In this document: positions 53,101 through 60,829 of the stretch, in pieces
How the letters are laid out: every line of letters begins with the position of its first letter
How positions within the stretch are numbered: position 1 is the first letter of the stretch
NCBI GenBank assembly: GCA_021108395.1
Contig: JAIOQZ010000014.1
Span: forward strand, 1-64,000
DNA length: 64,000 nt
From: Candidatus Cloacimonadota bacterium
GTDB lineage: Bacteria > Cloacimonadota > Cloacimonadia > Cloacimonadales > JAIOQZ01
Direction of reading: 5' to 3'
Notes under the pieces: model-generated
Database searches by the model: none
Told to the model about the DNA's origin: nothing
Seen by the model: the letters and a program-made list of their open reading frames with translations, nothing else
Made by a program: the position numbers and the translations under genes

Positions 53101-53415
53101 GCCTACATTGGCAGAGTGTGTGAGTGGTTGAAACAAAAGGTTGCGAACAGCGAACTGTTTGCCGAGCGCTGGACGCAGGTTCTCACCGAGCACGCGGTGT
53201 TCGACGAAGCAGGCAGGCTCTACCGCATCGACCGTATTCTGGTGGACGAAACAGCGGGCGAAGTATTGGTGATTGACTTCAAGACCGGCGATGTGGGCGA
53301 CCGGTGGCAGGAAGCACGCTACACTCAGCTTGTGAAGGCCTTGCCCTGGGCGCTGCCCCAGTGGCGCGTCAGCTTCCGCTACATCACCTTCGACGTCAAC
53401 GAAGTGGCGCAGTGA
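50122..53415 (+). CDS. addA: AddA-like UvrD-family helicase-nuclease
   Basis: 1097-residue superfamily 1A helicase: Walker A TASAGTGKTFRLSLEY, VVTFTRKATAEIR, Walker B LLIDEFQDTSVAQFQIM, motif III VGDEKQSIYGWRGG, then MSIHQSKGLGFDHVLVYE and IYVALTRAVHGLYLF. A C-terminal nuclease region (LYRIDRILVDETAGEVLVID, then FKTGD) gives the second cutting activity. With addB it would resect DNA ends for RecA loading. Overlaps addB by 4 nt. No terminator seen before the convergent C25 gene 15 nt away. Confidence 0.9.
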   Translation: MNTTARILTASAGTGKTFRLSLEYVRLALEIGRHTGWADPAECAAILVVTFTRKATAEIRQGILAHLSTLVAGGEKGAQLERTLRAIGTPALTQRDRDWLLAVHRGLLRSSQNFRVSTIDGFVGSLFAELIAPWYGLLDWTLETQTPEEVYRDTLRVILGAPAARKRFGRVFERYVRHGRSLDSYIALVQAIVQQRWLLRLMRPPSAISLPAGESRHLGAYRDKFVGLLRTLSDAGKKPLGAISNARNATAQAMRELVQTHIIGTDGFDALAAALSDDFLRTHRIKLEKVVLNSSIEYVVGSGFYTDKVFASMLTSAVAAVADEQPLLLEVADVVLDAYDSVRLGSGRLSHEDVTQYTWEALHLAPHSLAPLFYESITRQTRFLLIDEFQDTSVAQFQIMRPIIDEVVSGRGARDWGGFVIVGDEKQSIYGWRGGESELLTRLPAMYADRVPRLETVPLDANWRSARVVNEFVNLLFGGLSERLRYRGVEWNYQPVKTARTELDGYVEVRFADPRTGGKDGPGAFVRDMVQPAWESGALWGEVAILASRNNELSAISAALNEAGIPHSHNDRRMLLDHPLIKPLKALLLWIERRDVLDLLAFLRSDWVGLDSLAFKELLFALRDRPEDLDLRDANVLARLATTPDLRALGERMAAWCEHTEPALLLDAALHDLGMSAICSREDDLRTVETFLHEARRFERESGAQSIAAFMDWLDEQEAQNALPLPARQDSRGPVLMSIHQSKGLGFDHVLVYESFQHIGARVNDLQAVACKRFDERYESLDEWLLYAGVHESAINRVVKAHLPECKQLTELKTYADTRNLIDKFNAIYVALTRAVHGLYLFNWIPYQAKSWSAYTLQNHGHRVAYPWMWKILNPIEGPCDGQLGVWEPLESVWRCGSPPAAPEVEKSAVTPPDVSSPHIPDWQRLFVATCPSLDAPSTDDALRRMRTSFRRQAPELGELVHDWLAMVSRGEADEMSHADRAVIARWGARFDVAYIGRVCEWLKQKVANSELFAERWTQVLTEHAVFDEAGRLYRIDRILVDETAGEVLVIDFKTGDVGDRWQEARYTQLVKALPWALPQWRVSFRYITFDVNEVAQ

Positions 53416-53429
53416 GCGTCGTAGCGCAG

Positions 53430-56400
53430 TCAGCGCAGCAGCAGCAGCTTGCGGGCAATGTCGCCACGTTGTGTCCGCAGGCGAACGAGATAGACACCTG
53501 AACCCACTGTGTGTCCCTGGTCGTCTCGCAAGTCCCAGCGCAGGGCGTGGTCGCCGGCCGCAAACTCCTCATGCACCAACCCGCGCACACGCTGCCCGCG
53601 CACATTGAAAACGCTCAGTTCACAGGCTGCGGCGGCAGGCAGACTGAAATGCAACGCCACGTTTGTGCCGTAGCGCACAGGGTTGGGCCATATGGCCAGT
53701 CCGTTGCCGCCGGCAAGCTCTTCATCCTCCACAGATACCAGGCCGTCCACCGTCCAGGCGAAGTCATCCAGAAAGACGCCGATGTCGGGCATGCTGCCAT
53801 ATTCGTTGAAGTCCTCGATTAAGTTTCCCATGTTGAAACGCAGAATGAAGCCCACCATCTCACCGGCAAGCGGCGGTGTTGTCATGGACTCGTCCAACAC
53901 CACTTCATATGGCGCCCAGCCGCTTTCGATGTACACCAGCGGGTCACGGTCTCCGGGCGGCAGCGCGCCACCGGCGCCCAGAAACAGCAGGGTGTCTTGC
54001 GTACCGCTGTGCTCGGCCAGCAGATAGACCCCATCCATGCCGTACATGGGCATGCGGTAGCGGTAAGCAAACGCTATTGCCGCGCCGGGCACATAGGGGA
54101 ACAAGGACGTGGCCAGCTCGTATGTGCCGGTGACGTCGGGACGGCACGACAGGCTGCGCTCGCCGCTGAAGGCGTGAGTTGTCACCCGCTGCCAGGAGTC
54201 GCTGCCTTCCCAGCCGGGGTCTGTCTCGAAGTCGGCGAGATAACTTGCAGGCGTCAATGGCAGGTAAAAGTCTGGGGTGAAGGCATAGCTTTGGGCGCCA
54301 TGCGAGGCTGTCAGGCTCAACTCCAATATGGCGATGTGCTCTGGCGGCGCGGTGGCGGCTACACTCACTGTGCGCTGCACCTGCGCATATTGCCCTGGTT
54401 GCAGCGGCGTGGAGATTTCAAAAGGCAGCGGCGGGGTGATGTGAGGCGAGGCGCTGTTGAAGCAGCCCTGCACCTCTGTGGCCGTGCGGCTGCCGCGGTT
54501 CACCAACACGCAGGCAAGCTGGATGTCGCCGTTGTCCGTGTATCTGGGATTGACCGCGTGAAGATCGATCTGCGGGGCTGCCGTGTGCAGCGTTATCGGC
54601 GTGCTGCACAGCAGGCTGTCGGCGGCGTTGCGAACCCGCAACCACACCACCGCTGGTTGGCCGTCGGGCTGCTGGCCCACTTCGGCAATGGAACGCATCA
54701 GCACGGACACCGGCAGCAGGCCGACGGATTCCCCAGCCGGAACCGAGCCGCTCTGGGGCAAGGTTTGCACCAGCGTCAGCGAGTCGGCGGCCACAGCCTC
54801 GAAGGTGTAGCTCAGTGGCTGAGTGGTGGGGTTGTGCAGCCGAGCGAACACCTCTGCGGTCTCGCCCTGGGCGCAGGCCGCGTCAACTGGCTGGGTGGCG
54901 ATGTTTCCCAGGAACGGCAGCATGTAGTGCCCGGGGTCGAAGTCGTCCTGCCAGTGAGTGATGTATCCAGGCGCATAGACGCTGAGCGGGCCGCTCAGGG
55001 CAGCGGCGTTCGGTAGCAGGGCAAAGCCGTTGGCGTCGGTGCGCTGCTGCACATCGCCGCAGGTCACTACCGCATCGACCACTGCCAGGCCGCCGCTGTG
55101 CGTGTGCACCACCAGTGTGTCGCCGTGCACGGCCAGGCTAACCTCAAGAGGCAGCGGCTCGTGCGTGAACAGCCTTGCGGCGACATCGCCGAGGGCGTTG
55201 AGCTGGTATGCGCACCACTTATAGACCGAAGTGCCGGAGTAATATGGCACGAAGGGCAGCTTCTGCTGCACATTCAGCGCCCCAATCTCGAAAACGTCGT
55301 CTTGCAGCAGCAGGCGGAAGCACTCCTTTTGATAAAACTCGCTGAAACCGAACCCGGCCGCGCCGGGGGCGCCCCAGCCATAGCGGCTGTTGCCGATGTA
55401 ACCCAGCAGGCCGCCGGAATCCGGCGTCACGCCTGTCTCGCCAACGCTTGTATAGTCCAACGCCGCCGACCAGCAGCCAATCGAGTACATCATGCCGGCC
55501 CAGTCGCAGGGGAGCGCGTTCATATCGCTCACGGTCAGGTAACCCTCGGTGAGCGACAGCACCGTGTAGTGGGCGTGGCCGGTGTGTTGAATCAGGTTGG
55601 GATTTGCGCAGAAAGCCTGCACCGCGTTGTCGTGGGTGTTTTCTTCGCCCCAGAGGAAATCGATGTCCCAGTCATCGAAATACATGTCATAGATGTGCTG
55701 TTGAGCGACATAGCTGTGCGCTCCGGGCCACAGTTCCATCGAGAAACCCAGGGCGCGTGTGTAGTCGGTGTGCAGGCCTTGTTCGTAGTCCCGCAGCCGC
55801 TGGATGTAGGCAGACAGTTGACTGCTGTCCGTTGCGGGGATGCGCCCCACGTTTAGCTCGGGCAGCCAGTCTGGTTCGTCCTCATCCTCGCCATACACAC
55901 CGTCGCCGTCGGCGTCCCAGTCGCCGTCCAGAGCGGCATAGTAGATGTCGGCTGGGAGGTCGTTCTCATCCTCGTGCGCGCCGAATTCGCAGTCGAAGGC
56001 GAACAGTTTGCGATCCGGCACAAAGACGACGTCGGCGGCCAGCGTCACCAGGCTCACCTCGTGCAGCAGATAGTACTCAGTGATGCAGGCACGGATGCGC
56101 TCCTGAAGGTCGATGCCGGGATAGGCGGTTTCGATGGACTCGACACTGCGAAAGAACGTGCTCATGCCCTGGCGTCGCCGCCAATCCAGCAAAGGCTGGC
56201 AGTCGCCTTCCCACACCTGCGGCGCAATGACGAGATAGCTGGGTTCTGTGCGCACCTGGCCGGGCGAGAGGTTCAGCGCGGTCATCATCGAAGCGGTGGC
56301 GGCGGTTTCGGGGCGCGGCGTCCAGCCGTCATCGGGAGCGGTAATCCATTCGAGCCGGAAGGCTGAAGGCGCCAGCAGCGTGTTGGCGTCGGCATCCCAG

Positions 56401-56834
56401 CGGGCGGAATACAGCGCCGCCCAGGCCACGTTGTGCTCACCCAGGCGTCCCCAGCCGCTGCCGTGCAGGTGCACTGCGGGCAAGACGCCGGCGTAGTTGG
56501 CATGAGAGAACGCGGCGTCTGCCAGCATAGACAGCGGAGCGGGCTTTTGCAGCGGTATCGGCGGTGATGGCAGCGGCATCGGCTTCTCGTCCAGCGGAAT
56601 GACGTTCATGCCCACCAGACGTGTGCCTCTGGGTAACTGGACCCAGGCGGACAGCAGCGGGATGGCCGGTTGACCGGGGGCGCCGTCCATCACGGCGGGC
56701 GTACCGTCGGCGAAGGCGAGCTCGGTGTATTCGCCGTTGCGGGCGGTGGACAGGGCGGGCACCTCGATGGAGGTGGTGACCGCTGACAGCGTGAGGGCAA
56801 TCAGCAGGGCTGGCAGAAGCATCTTGAGGCGCAT
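53430..56834 (-). CDS. secreted C25 (gingipain-type) cysteine peptidase with sorting domain
   Basis: Signal peptide (MLLPALLIALTLSAVTTS), a propeptide-like region, then a C25 peptidase: YLVIAPQVW, ADIYYAALDGDWDADGDGVY (a likely calcium loop), ELNVGRIPATD, catalytic His in IQHTGHAHYTVL (about residue 420) and Cys in MMYSIGCWSAAL (about 454). Several Ig-like domains follow, and the C-terminus is FlgD-like (IWPNPVRYGTNVAL, VFNVRGQRVRGL, VGSGVYLVRL, ending in a leucine-rich LLLLR). Such enzymes are type IX cargo in Bacteroidetes. Start: GGAG lies eight bases before ATG 56834, or five before GTG 56837. Confidence 0.9.
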   Translation of the reverse strand: MRLKMLLPALLIALTLSAVTTSIEVPALSTARNGEYTELAFADGTPAVMDGAPGQPAIPLLSAWVQLPRGTRLVGMNVIPLDEKPMPLPSPPIPLQKPAPLSMLADAAFSHANYAGVLPAVHLHGSGWGRLGEHNVAWAALYSARWDADANTLLAPSAFRLEWITAPDDGWTPRPETAATASMMTALNLSPGQVRTEPSYLVIAPQVWEGDCQPLLDWRRRQGMSTFFRSVESIETAYPGIDLQERIRACITEYYLLHEVSLVTLAADVVFVPDRKLFAFDCEFGAHEDENDLPADIYYAALDGDWDADGDGVYGEDEDEPDWLPELNVGRIPATDSSQLSAYIQRLRDYEQGLHTDYTRALGFSMELWPGAHSYVAQQHIYDMYFDDWDIDFLWGEENTHDNAVQAFCANPNLIQHTGHAHYTVLSLTEGYLTVSDMNALPCDWAGMMYSIGCWSAALDYTSVGETGVTPDSGGLLGYIGNSRYGWGAPGAAGFGFSEFYQKECFRLLLQDDVFEIGALNVQQKLPFVPYYSGTSVYKWCAYQLNALGDVAARLFTHEPLPLEVSLAVHGDTLVVHTHSGGLAVVDAVVTCGDVQQRTDANGFALLPNAAALSGPLSVYAPGYITHWQDDFDPGHYMLPFLGNIATQPVDAACAQGETAEVFARLHNPTTQPLSYTFEAVAADSLTLVQTLPQSGSVPAGESVGLLPVSVLMRSIAEVGQQPDGQPAVVWLRVRNAADSLLCSTPITLHTAAPQIDLHAVNPRYTDNGDIQLACVLVNRGSRTATEVQGCFNSASPHITPPLPFEISTPLQPGQYAQVQRTVSVAATAPPEHIAILELSLTASHGAQSYAFTPDFYLPLTPASYLADFETDPGWEGSDSWQRVTTHAFSGERSLSCRPDVTGTYELATSLFPYVPGAAIAFAYRYRMPMYGMDGVYLLAEHSGTQDTLLFLGAGGALPPGDRDPLVYIESGWAPYEVVLDESMTTPPLAGEMVGFILRFNMGNLIEDFNEYGSMPDIGVFLDDFAWTVDGLVSVEDEELAGGNGLAIWPNPVRYGTNVALHFSLPAAAACELSVFNVRGQRVRGLVHEEFAAGDHALRWDLRDDQGHTVGSGVYLVRLRTQRGDIARKLLLLR

Positions 56835-56879
56835 CACAGTGACTCCATTATCAGTTGTTTCTCTTCACAAGTATTTTGG

Positions 56880-58433
56880 TTACCGGCTCATTGTGTCGGA
56901 ACCGTTATCGTAGTCGTTTTCCCAGTTGTAGTGCAGCGAATAATTGTCCCAGCTGGTAATCTCGACATGGACGGTGTATTCGGTGGAAGGTACATAGTAG
57001 GTGAAAGTCAGGCTGCCATCCGAGTATTCCTGGGAGCGAACAGGGTAGCGTTCGCCATCGTCGAGGTCAACGATTGACATGACGCTGAACATGTCGCCGT
57101 GCCCATCGATGACGTACTCGGTGTTGGATCCATCGGAAATCCACGTCCCGGCAAGGTCGTCGCAGGCAGTATCCCCCGAACGCAGCCGCTCGATGCCATG
57201 ACCGTATTCGTTATCCCATGTGCACACCAGGATGCCGTTCAGCAGGGCGTTCGCCCAGTAGGTGATGTGCGCCTCCGTTTCCTCGATATATATCTCCCAG
57301 CGAAGTACGCCGTCTTCGCTCCAATAGCTTTCCATCACTTCGATCTCGCTCTCGATGTCGTTATCGAACGCCTTGCTCACAGTGGGCCGACTCCGAACTG
57401 ATTCGACGGTGAACGTGATGTCGATGTCGGTGTCTGTCCATTCACCGATGATGGAGGAAGCGGAAACCAGCGGGTTGTCAATTTTGATTACATCGTCCTC
57501 ACCCGATGAGCCGGTGTCGTTCCACCAGTCGGTGTGCAGGCTCGTCCCGTCGAGGCCGGTTGTGCGGTATGTCAATACCGTTGCGGGTAGATCGATGGTC
57601 CACTCGAGTACGCCGTCGATCCAACTCTGCTCGGTCACTTCATATTCGAGCATCTCGTCGGTGTCATAAACAAAGGTGACGGCCGGTTCGCCGGCTGTGA
57701 TGTAGATGTAGAACAGCACGTCGATGCTGGGGTCTGACCACACGCCCACGAGGTCAGCCGCGTTGACGGGCTCGCCTCCCCCTTCTCTTTCTCCTCCTCC
57801 TTCGCCCTCGAGATGCAGGGCGTCCTCACCGCTGTTACCCATGTCGTTTTCCCAGGTGACCTCGAGCGTGTTGCCGTCGCGGCGACTGGCCGAGTAGGTC
57901 AGGTTCACATCGGTGCTGGAAATATTGAACGTCCAGGTGAGTACGCCGTCTTCATAGCTTTGGCTCCCAATCTCGTAGTCAATGCCGTCGTCACGGTCTT
58001 CCACCCTTGTGACGATGTAACCATCCGAGGTTTGCTCGATGGTGTTATAGACGTTGATGTCGGTGTCTGCCCAGACACCGGAGAAGCCATAGCGATAGAG
58101 GGTTTCGGCGCCATCGCTCCAGTTATTCTGCCAGGTTGTATTCATCCTGTCGCCCTGCATCGACAGCCCGCTGTAGGACAGCGTAACCTCGGTGTCGGCG
58201 ATGTAGATGGTCCAGGACAGCTGGCCGTCTTCCCACTGTGAGCGCACGACATCGTTGGTTGTGTTGTCGTCCAGGTCGAGGGAAGAGATGACCGTGGGGG
58301 TTTCCCCTCGCAACTCGACGGTGAAGACTGTCTGCGTGTCCTCGTCAATCCACTGGCCGACCCAGTCCTCGGTGGCGGCGGTCAGGCCTGTTGCAAACGT
58401 AAGCAAGAGTAAAATAGCGGTGATTTGTCTCAT
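56880..58433 (-). CDS. secreted protein of five tandem ~95-residue beta-rich domains, unknown family
   Basis: Signal peptide (MRQITAILLLLTFATGLTAA) then five copies of one domain. The pattern is: GxWxDxxxxxxFxIE, a D/N-D rich turn, VxSQxxxDGxLxWTxYIxxTE, then a strand with YS, then WxNDxxxGxDxLxR. Copies begin near DWVGQWIDEDTQ, FSGVWADTDINV, LVGVWSDPSIDV, IIGEWTDTDIDI and LAGTWISDGSNT. A Gly/Glu linker (GEGGGEREGGGEP) separates copies 2 and 3. The strand pattern suggests a small beta-barrel or sandwich. I do not recognise the family. Two smaller genes upstream carry two and one more copies. No C-terminal sorting domain is attached. Confidence 0.8.
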   Translation of the reverse strand: MRQITAILLLLTFATGLTAATEDWVGQWIDEDTQTVFTVELRGETPTVISSLDLDDNTTNDVVRSQWEDGQLSWTIYIADTEVTLSYSGLSMQGDRMNTTWQNNWSDGAETLYRYGFSGVWADTDINVYNTIEQTSDGYIVTRVEDRDDGIDYEIGSQSYEDGVLTWTFNISSTDVNLTYSASRRDGNTLEVTWENDMGNSGEDALHLEGEGGGEREGGGEPVNAADLVGVWSDPSIDVLFYIYITAGEPAVTFVYDTDEMLEYEVTEQSWIDGVLEWTIDLPATVLTYRTTGLDGTSLHTDWWNDTGSSGEDDVIKIDNPLVSASSIIGEWTDTDIDITFTVESVRSRPTVSKAFDNDIESEIEVMESYWSEDGVLRWEIYIEETEAHITYWANALLNGILVCTWDNEYGHGIERLRSGDTACDDLAGTWISDGSNTEYVIDGHGDMFSVMSIVDLDDGERYPVRSQEYSDGSLTFTYYVPSTEYTVHVEITSWDNYSLHYNWENDYDNGSDTMSR

Positions 58434-58554
58434 AGCGCATATCCTTTGTTTTCAGTCCGTGCGGCAGGTTGCCGCCGCGATGGAGCCACATGTTGCAGGT
58501 TACAGAACTTTTTTCAAATTTATCTGGCGTCACCAGGATTGCGGAGATGTGCGC

Positions 58555-59211
58555 TCACTGGAAACGCATCAATATTTCATCGCCTTTGTCAAACTCCGTT
58601 TCCCAGTTGACGTTCAATTTGTCGCCGTCGAGACGCACTGTCGAGTAGTTGATCCACACGTCTGTGGACGGGATGTAGATTGTCCAGTCGAGGACGCCGT
58701 TGAAGAAGCTCTGGTCGATGATATCGAAGGCTTCGTAGTCGTCCATATCGACAGCCGAGACCACCTCGAGGCGATTGCCGCGCCGCTTCACCGTCATGTG
58801 CACGTTAATTTCTGTGTCCACCCACACGCCTTCATAGTCGGACAGCGAGCCGGAAAGGACAGATTGCTTGCGTTGCAATATCTCTTCGCCGTTATTCCAT
58901 TCGTTTTGCCAGGTGGTGTACATGCTGTCGCCGGAAAGACGGGCGCTGGTGTAGGTGAGGGTGACTTCGGACGAGCGGATGTAGATGGTCCAGGATACAT
59001 TGATGCCGTCCCAGTTGGAGCGCAGAATCTGATACACCTCGCCGGTGTCATAGTTGAACGCGGTAATCACGCTCAGGTCATCGCCGCGCTTCTCGATGCG
59101 GAAGTGGGCGTCTGTTTCGGTGTCCACCCAAACCCCTGCCCAGTCTGCCAGTTCCACGGCACCGAGTGTTGTAGTTAGAAAGATAATAAGCAGAATTACG
59201 GATTGTCTCAT
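58555..59211 (-). CDS. secreted protein of two ~95-residue beta-rich domains, same unknown family
   Basis: Signal peptide (MRQSVILLIIFLTTTLGAVE) and two copies of the domain seen five times in the next gene downstream: WAGVWVDTETDAHFRIEKRG to EWNNGEEILQR, then YEGVWVDTEINVHMTVKRRG to EFDKGDEILMR. The two copies keep VSWTIYIRSSEV and LDWTIYIPSTDV in the same place. Start at 59211: AGGAG stands four bases upstream and the signal peptide begins there. It follows the single-domain lipoprotein by only 1 nt. Function unknown. Confidence 0.8.
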   Translation of the reverse strand: MRQSVILLIIFLTTTLGAVELADWAGVWVDTETDAHFRIEKRGDDLSVITAFNYDTGEVYQILRSNWDGINVSWTIYIRSSEVTLTYTSARLSGDSMYTTWQNEWNNGEEILQRKQSVLSGSLSDYEGVWVDTEINVHMTVKRRGNRLEVVSAVDMDDYEAFDIIDQSFFNGVLDWTIYIPSTDVWINYSTVRLDGDKLNVNWETEFDKGDEILMRFQ

Positions 59212-59212
59212 A

Positions 59213-59593
59213 TCACTCCTTTGAATCCACCCGTTGCAGGATGTCTTCGCCCGACGTGAAACCGTTTGTCCAGCGAACGGACATCGAGTTATGCGTGACG
59301 CTGGACACCTCGTAGGTAACGCTGTAGCCGGTTGAGGGGACATCGATTGTCCAGGTGAAGGTGTCGTTTCTCCATCCAGAAGAGCGGACTGGATAGTCCT
59401 CGCTGTCCTGGCGACAGAAAGCCTCCACCACTCTCAGTTCGTTATTCTCCAGTCGCAGCGTGTATATGGTGTCGTCCCCGGCTTCCCACCAGCGGCCTTC
59501 CCAAGCGGTGGTTCTGCCGGTGGCGCACGCTGCCACCACGAGGGCGAGCAGGCACGAAATCGCCAGAACGAAGCGCAAACCAGTCAGTCGCAT
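59213..59593 (-). CDS. lipoprotein with one ~95-residue beta-rich domain, same unknown family
   Basis: 126 residues: a signal with lipobox (LLALVVAAC) then a single copy of the repeated domain (WEGRWWEAGDDTIYTLRLEN, VRSSGWRNDTFTWTIDVPST, RWTNGFTSGEDILQR). AGGAGAG sits just before the chosen ATG; the frame is open six codons further up. It is the first of three consecutive genes with 1, 2 and 5 copies. The acylated form may anchor the others; that is inference. Confidence 0.78.
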   Translation of the reverse strand: MRLTGLRFVLAISCLLALVVAACATGRTTAWEGRWWEAGDDTIYTLRLENNELRVVEAFCRQDSEDYPVRSSGWRNDTFTWTIDVPSTGYSVTYEVSSVTHNSMSVRWTNGFTSGEDILQRVDSKE

Positions 59594-59717
59594 TTCTCTC
59601 CTCACAAGCATGGTTCATGCATAAAACGATGTACAATTATAGAAGGTTGCACCCGGCAAGCATGTATTGTCAACAAAAAAACACAGCGCTCGGCAGTGAC
59701 GAAGATCGTGCGGCTTA

Positions 59718-60821
59718 TCAGCGCAGGCGGTAGCAGTACAGTGCGCCGTCCAGCCCGCCAATGAGAAGCGCGTTCGCGGTGATGACCGGCGAAGCTTCGA
59801 GGCCACCCTCGAACGGGATGCGCCATACCGGCTCGCCGTCGGCTGTGCGCAGGGCATACAAAAAGCCGTCTTTGCCGCCAAAGCATACCGTGCCGCCGCT
59901 GATTACGGGATCGCTGAACACAGAGCCACCGGTCTGGAACTGCCAGCGCACCTCGCCATCGAGCGTGTCCAGCGCCAGCAGCGAAGCGCCATCGTAGCTG
60001 CCGCAGAAGACGAGGCCGTCGCTCACAGCCGGATTGGCGCTGAAGAAGTCTGCCTCGCTGCGCCAGAGTTCTTCGCCGGTAGTGGCGTTGATGGCATACA
60101 GCTGCCCGGCGCCTTTGCAATATACCGCCTCATCGACGATTGCGGGCGTTCCGGTGACGGGCGCGCCGGTGTCGTGCGACCACACAATTTCCTGCTCGAA
60201 GCGGTCATAGGCGTAAATGTGGCCATCAACGCTTCCAAAGACGAGCAGATGCGCCAGGGCGGGATAATCGGCGGCGCAGGCGGGCGAGGCCGTGATGGCG
60301 TCCCCTGCGGCAAAGCGCCACAGCTCGGCGCCGGTGGCGGCATTGAGGGCGTAGAGATTGCCGTCGTCGCTGCCGGAGTATATGACGCCATCGAGCAGCA
60401 GAGGCGAGCTGTCCACGAGGAAGTCGGTGCGGAATCGCCAGATTTGCTCGCCGGTGGCGGCGTCGAGCGCGTAGATGAAGCCGTTCCAGGAGCCGAAAAA
60501 CACCATGTCGCTTCCCACCGCCGGGGTGGTGGTGATTTCATCGAGGGTGTAGAAGTTCCACAGAAGTTCGCCCGTTGCCTCGTCGAGGCAATAGAAAAAG
60601 CCGTCGGATGAGCCGAGGAAAACGCGGCCGTCTGCGATAGCGGGCGCGGCAAAGATTGCGTCGTCTGTCTGAAAGCGCCACAGCGGTTGCGGCAGGCTGG
60701 TGATGTCGGCCTCGCCAAGATAGCCGCTGCGGGCCGGGCCACCCCTGTATGACTGACGCGGCACGACAGAACAAGAGGTCACCAACAGGACGAGAACAAG
60801 AAATGGCAGTATTCGTTTCAC
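59718..60821 (-). CDS. PQQ-like beta-propeller lipoprotein (BamB-like fold)
   Basis: Lipoprotein signal (LPFLVLVLLVTSC) then seven or so WD/PQQ-like blades, each with the pattern DGRVFLGSSDGFFYCLDEAT and GELLWNF. The blades are very regular: aspartate/alanine-rich loops and a Trp that docks to the next blade. BamB has this fold in outer-membrane assembly, but similar propellers occur in many FCB lipoproteins of unknown role, so I do not name it bamB. It follows the TauE-like gene by 8 nt. Confidence 0.85.
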   Translation of the reverse strand: MKRILPFLVLVLLVTSCSVVPRQSYRGGPARSGYLGEADITSLPQPLWRFQTDDAIFAAPAIADGRVFLGSSDGFFYCLDEATGELLWNFYTLDEITTTPAVGSDMVFFGSWNGFIYALDAATGEQIWRFRTDFLVDSSPLLLDGVIYSGSDDGNLYALNAATGAELWRFAAGDAITASPACAADYPALAHLLVFGSVDGHIYAYDRFEQEIVWSHDTGAPVTGTPAIVDEAVYCKGAGQLYAINATTGEELWRSEADFFSANPAVSDGLVFCGSYDGASLLALDTLDGEVRWQFQTGGSVFSDPVISGGTVCFGGKDGFLYALRTADGEPVWRIPFEGGLEASPVITANALLIGGLDGALYCYRLR

Positions 60822-60829
60822 AGTTCCTC

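Noticed and set aside
59718-60821. Naming the propeller lipoprotein bamB
   Set aside because: Fold and lipobox fit, but gene neighbours are not those of bamB and propeller lipoproteins are common in this kind of genome.
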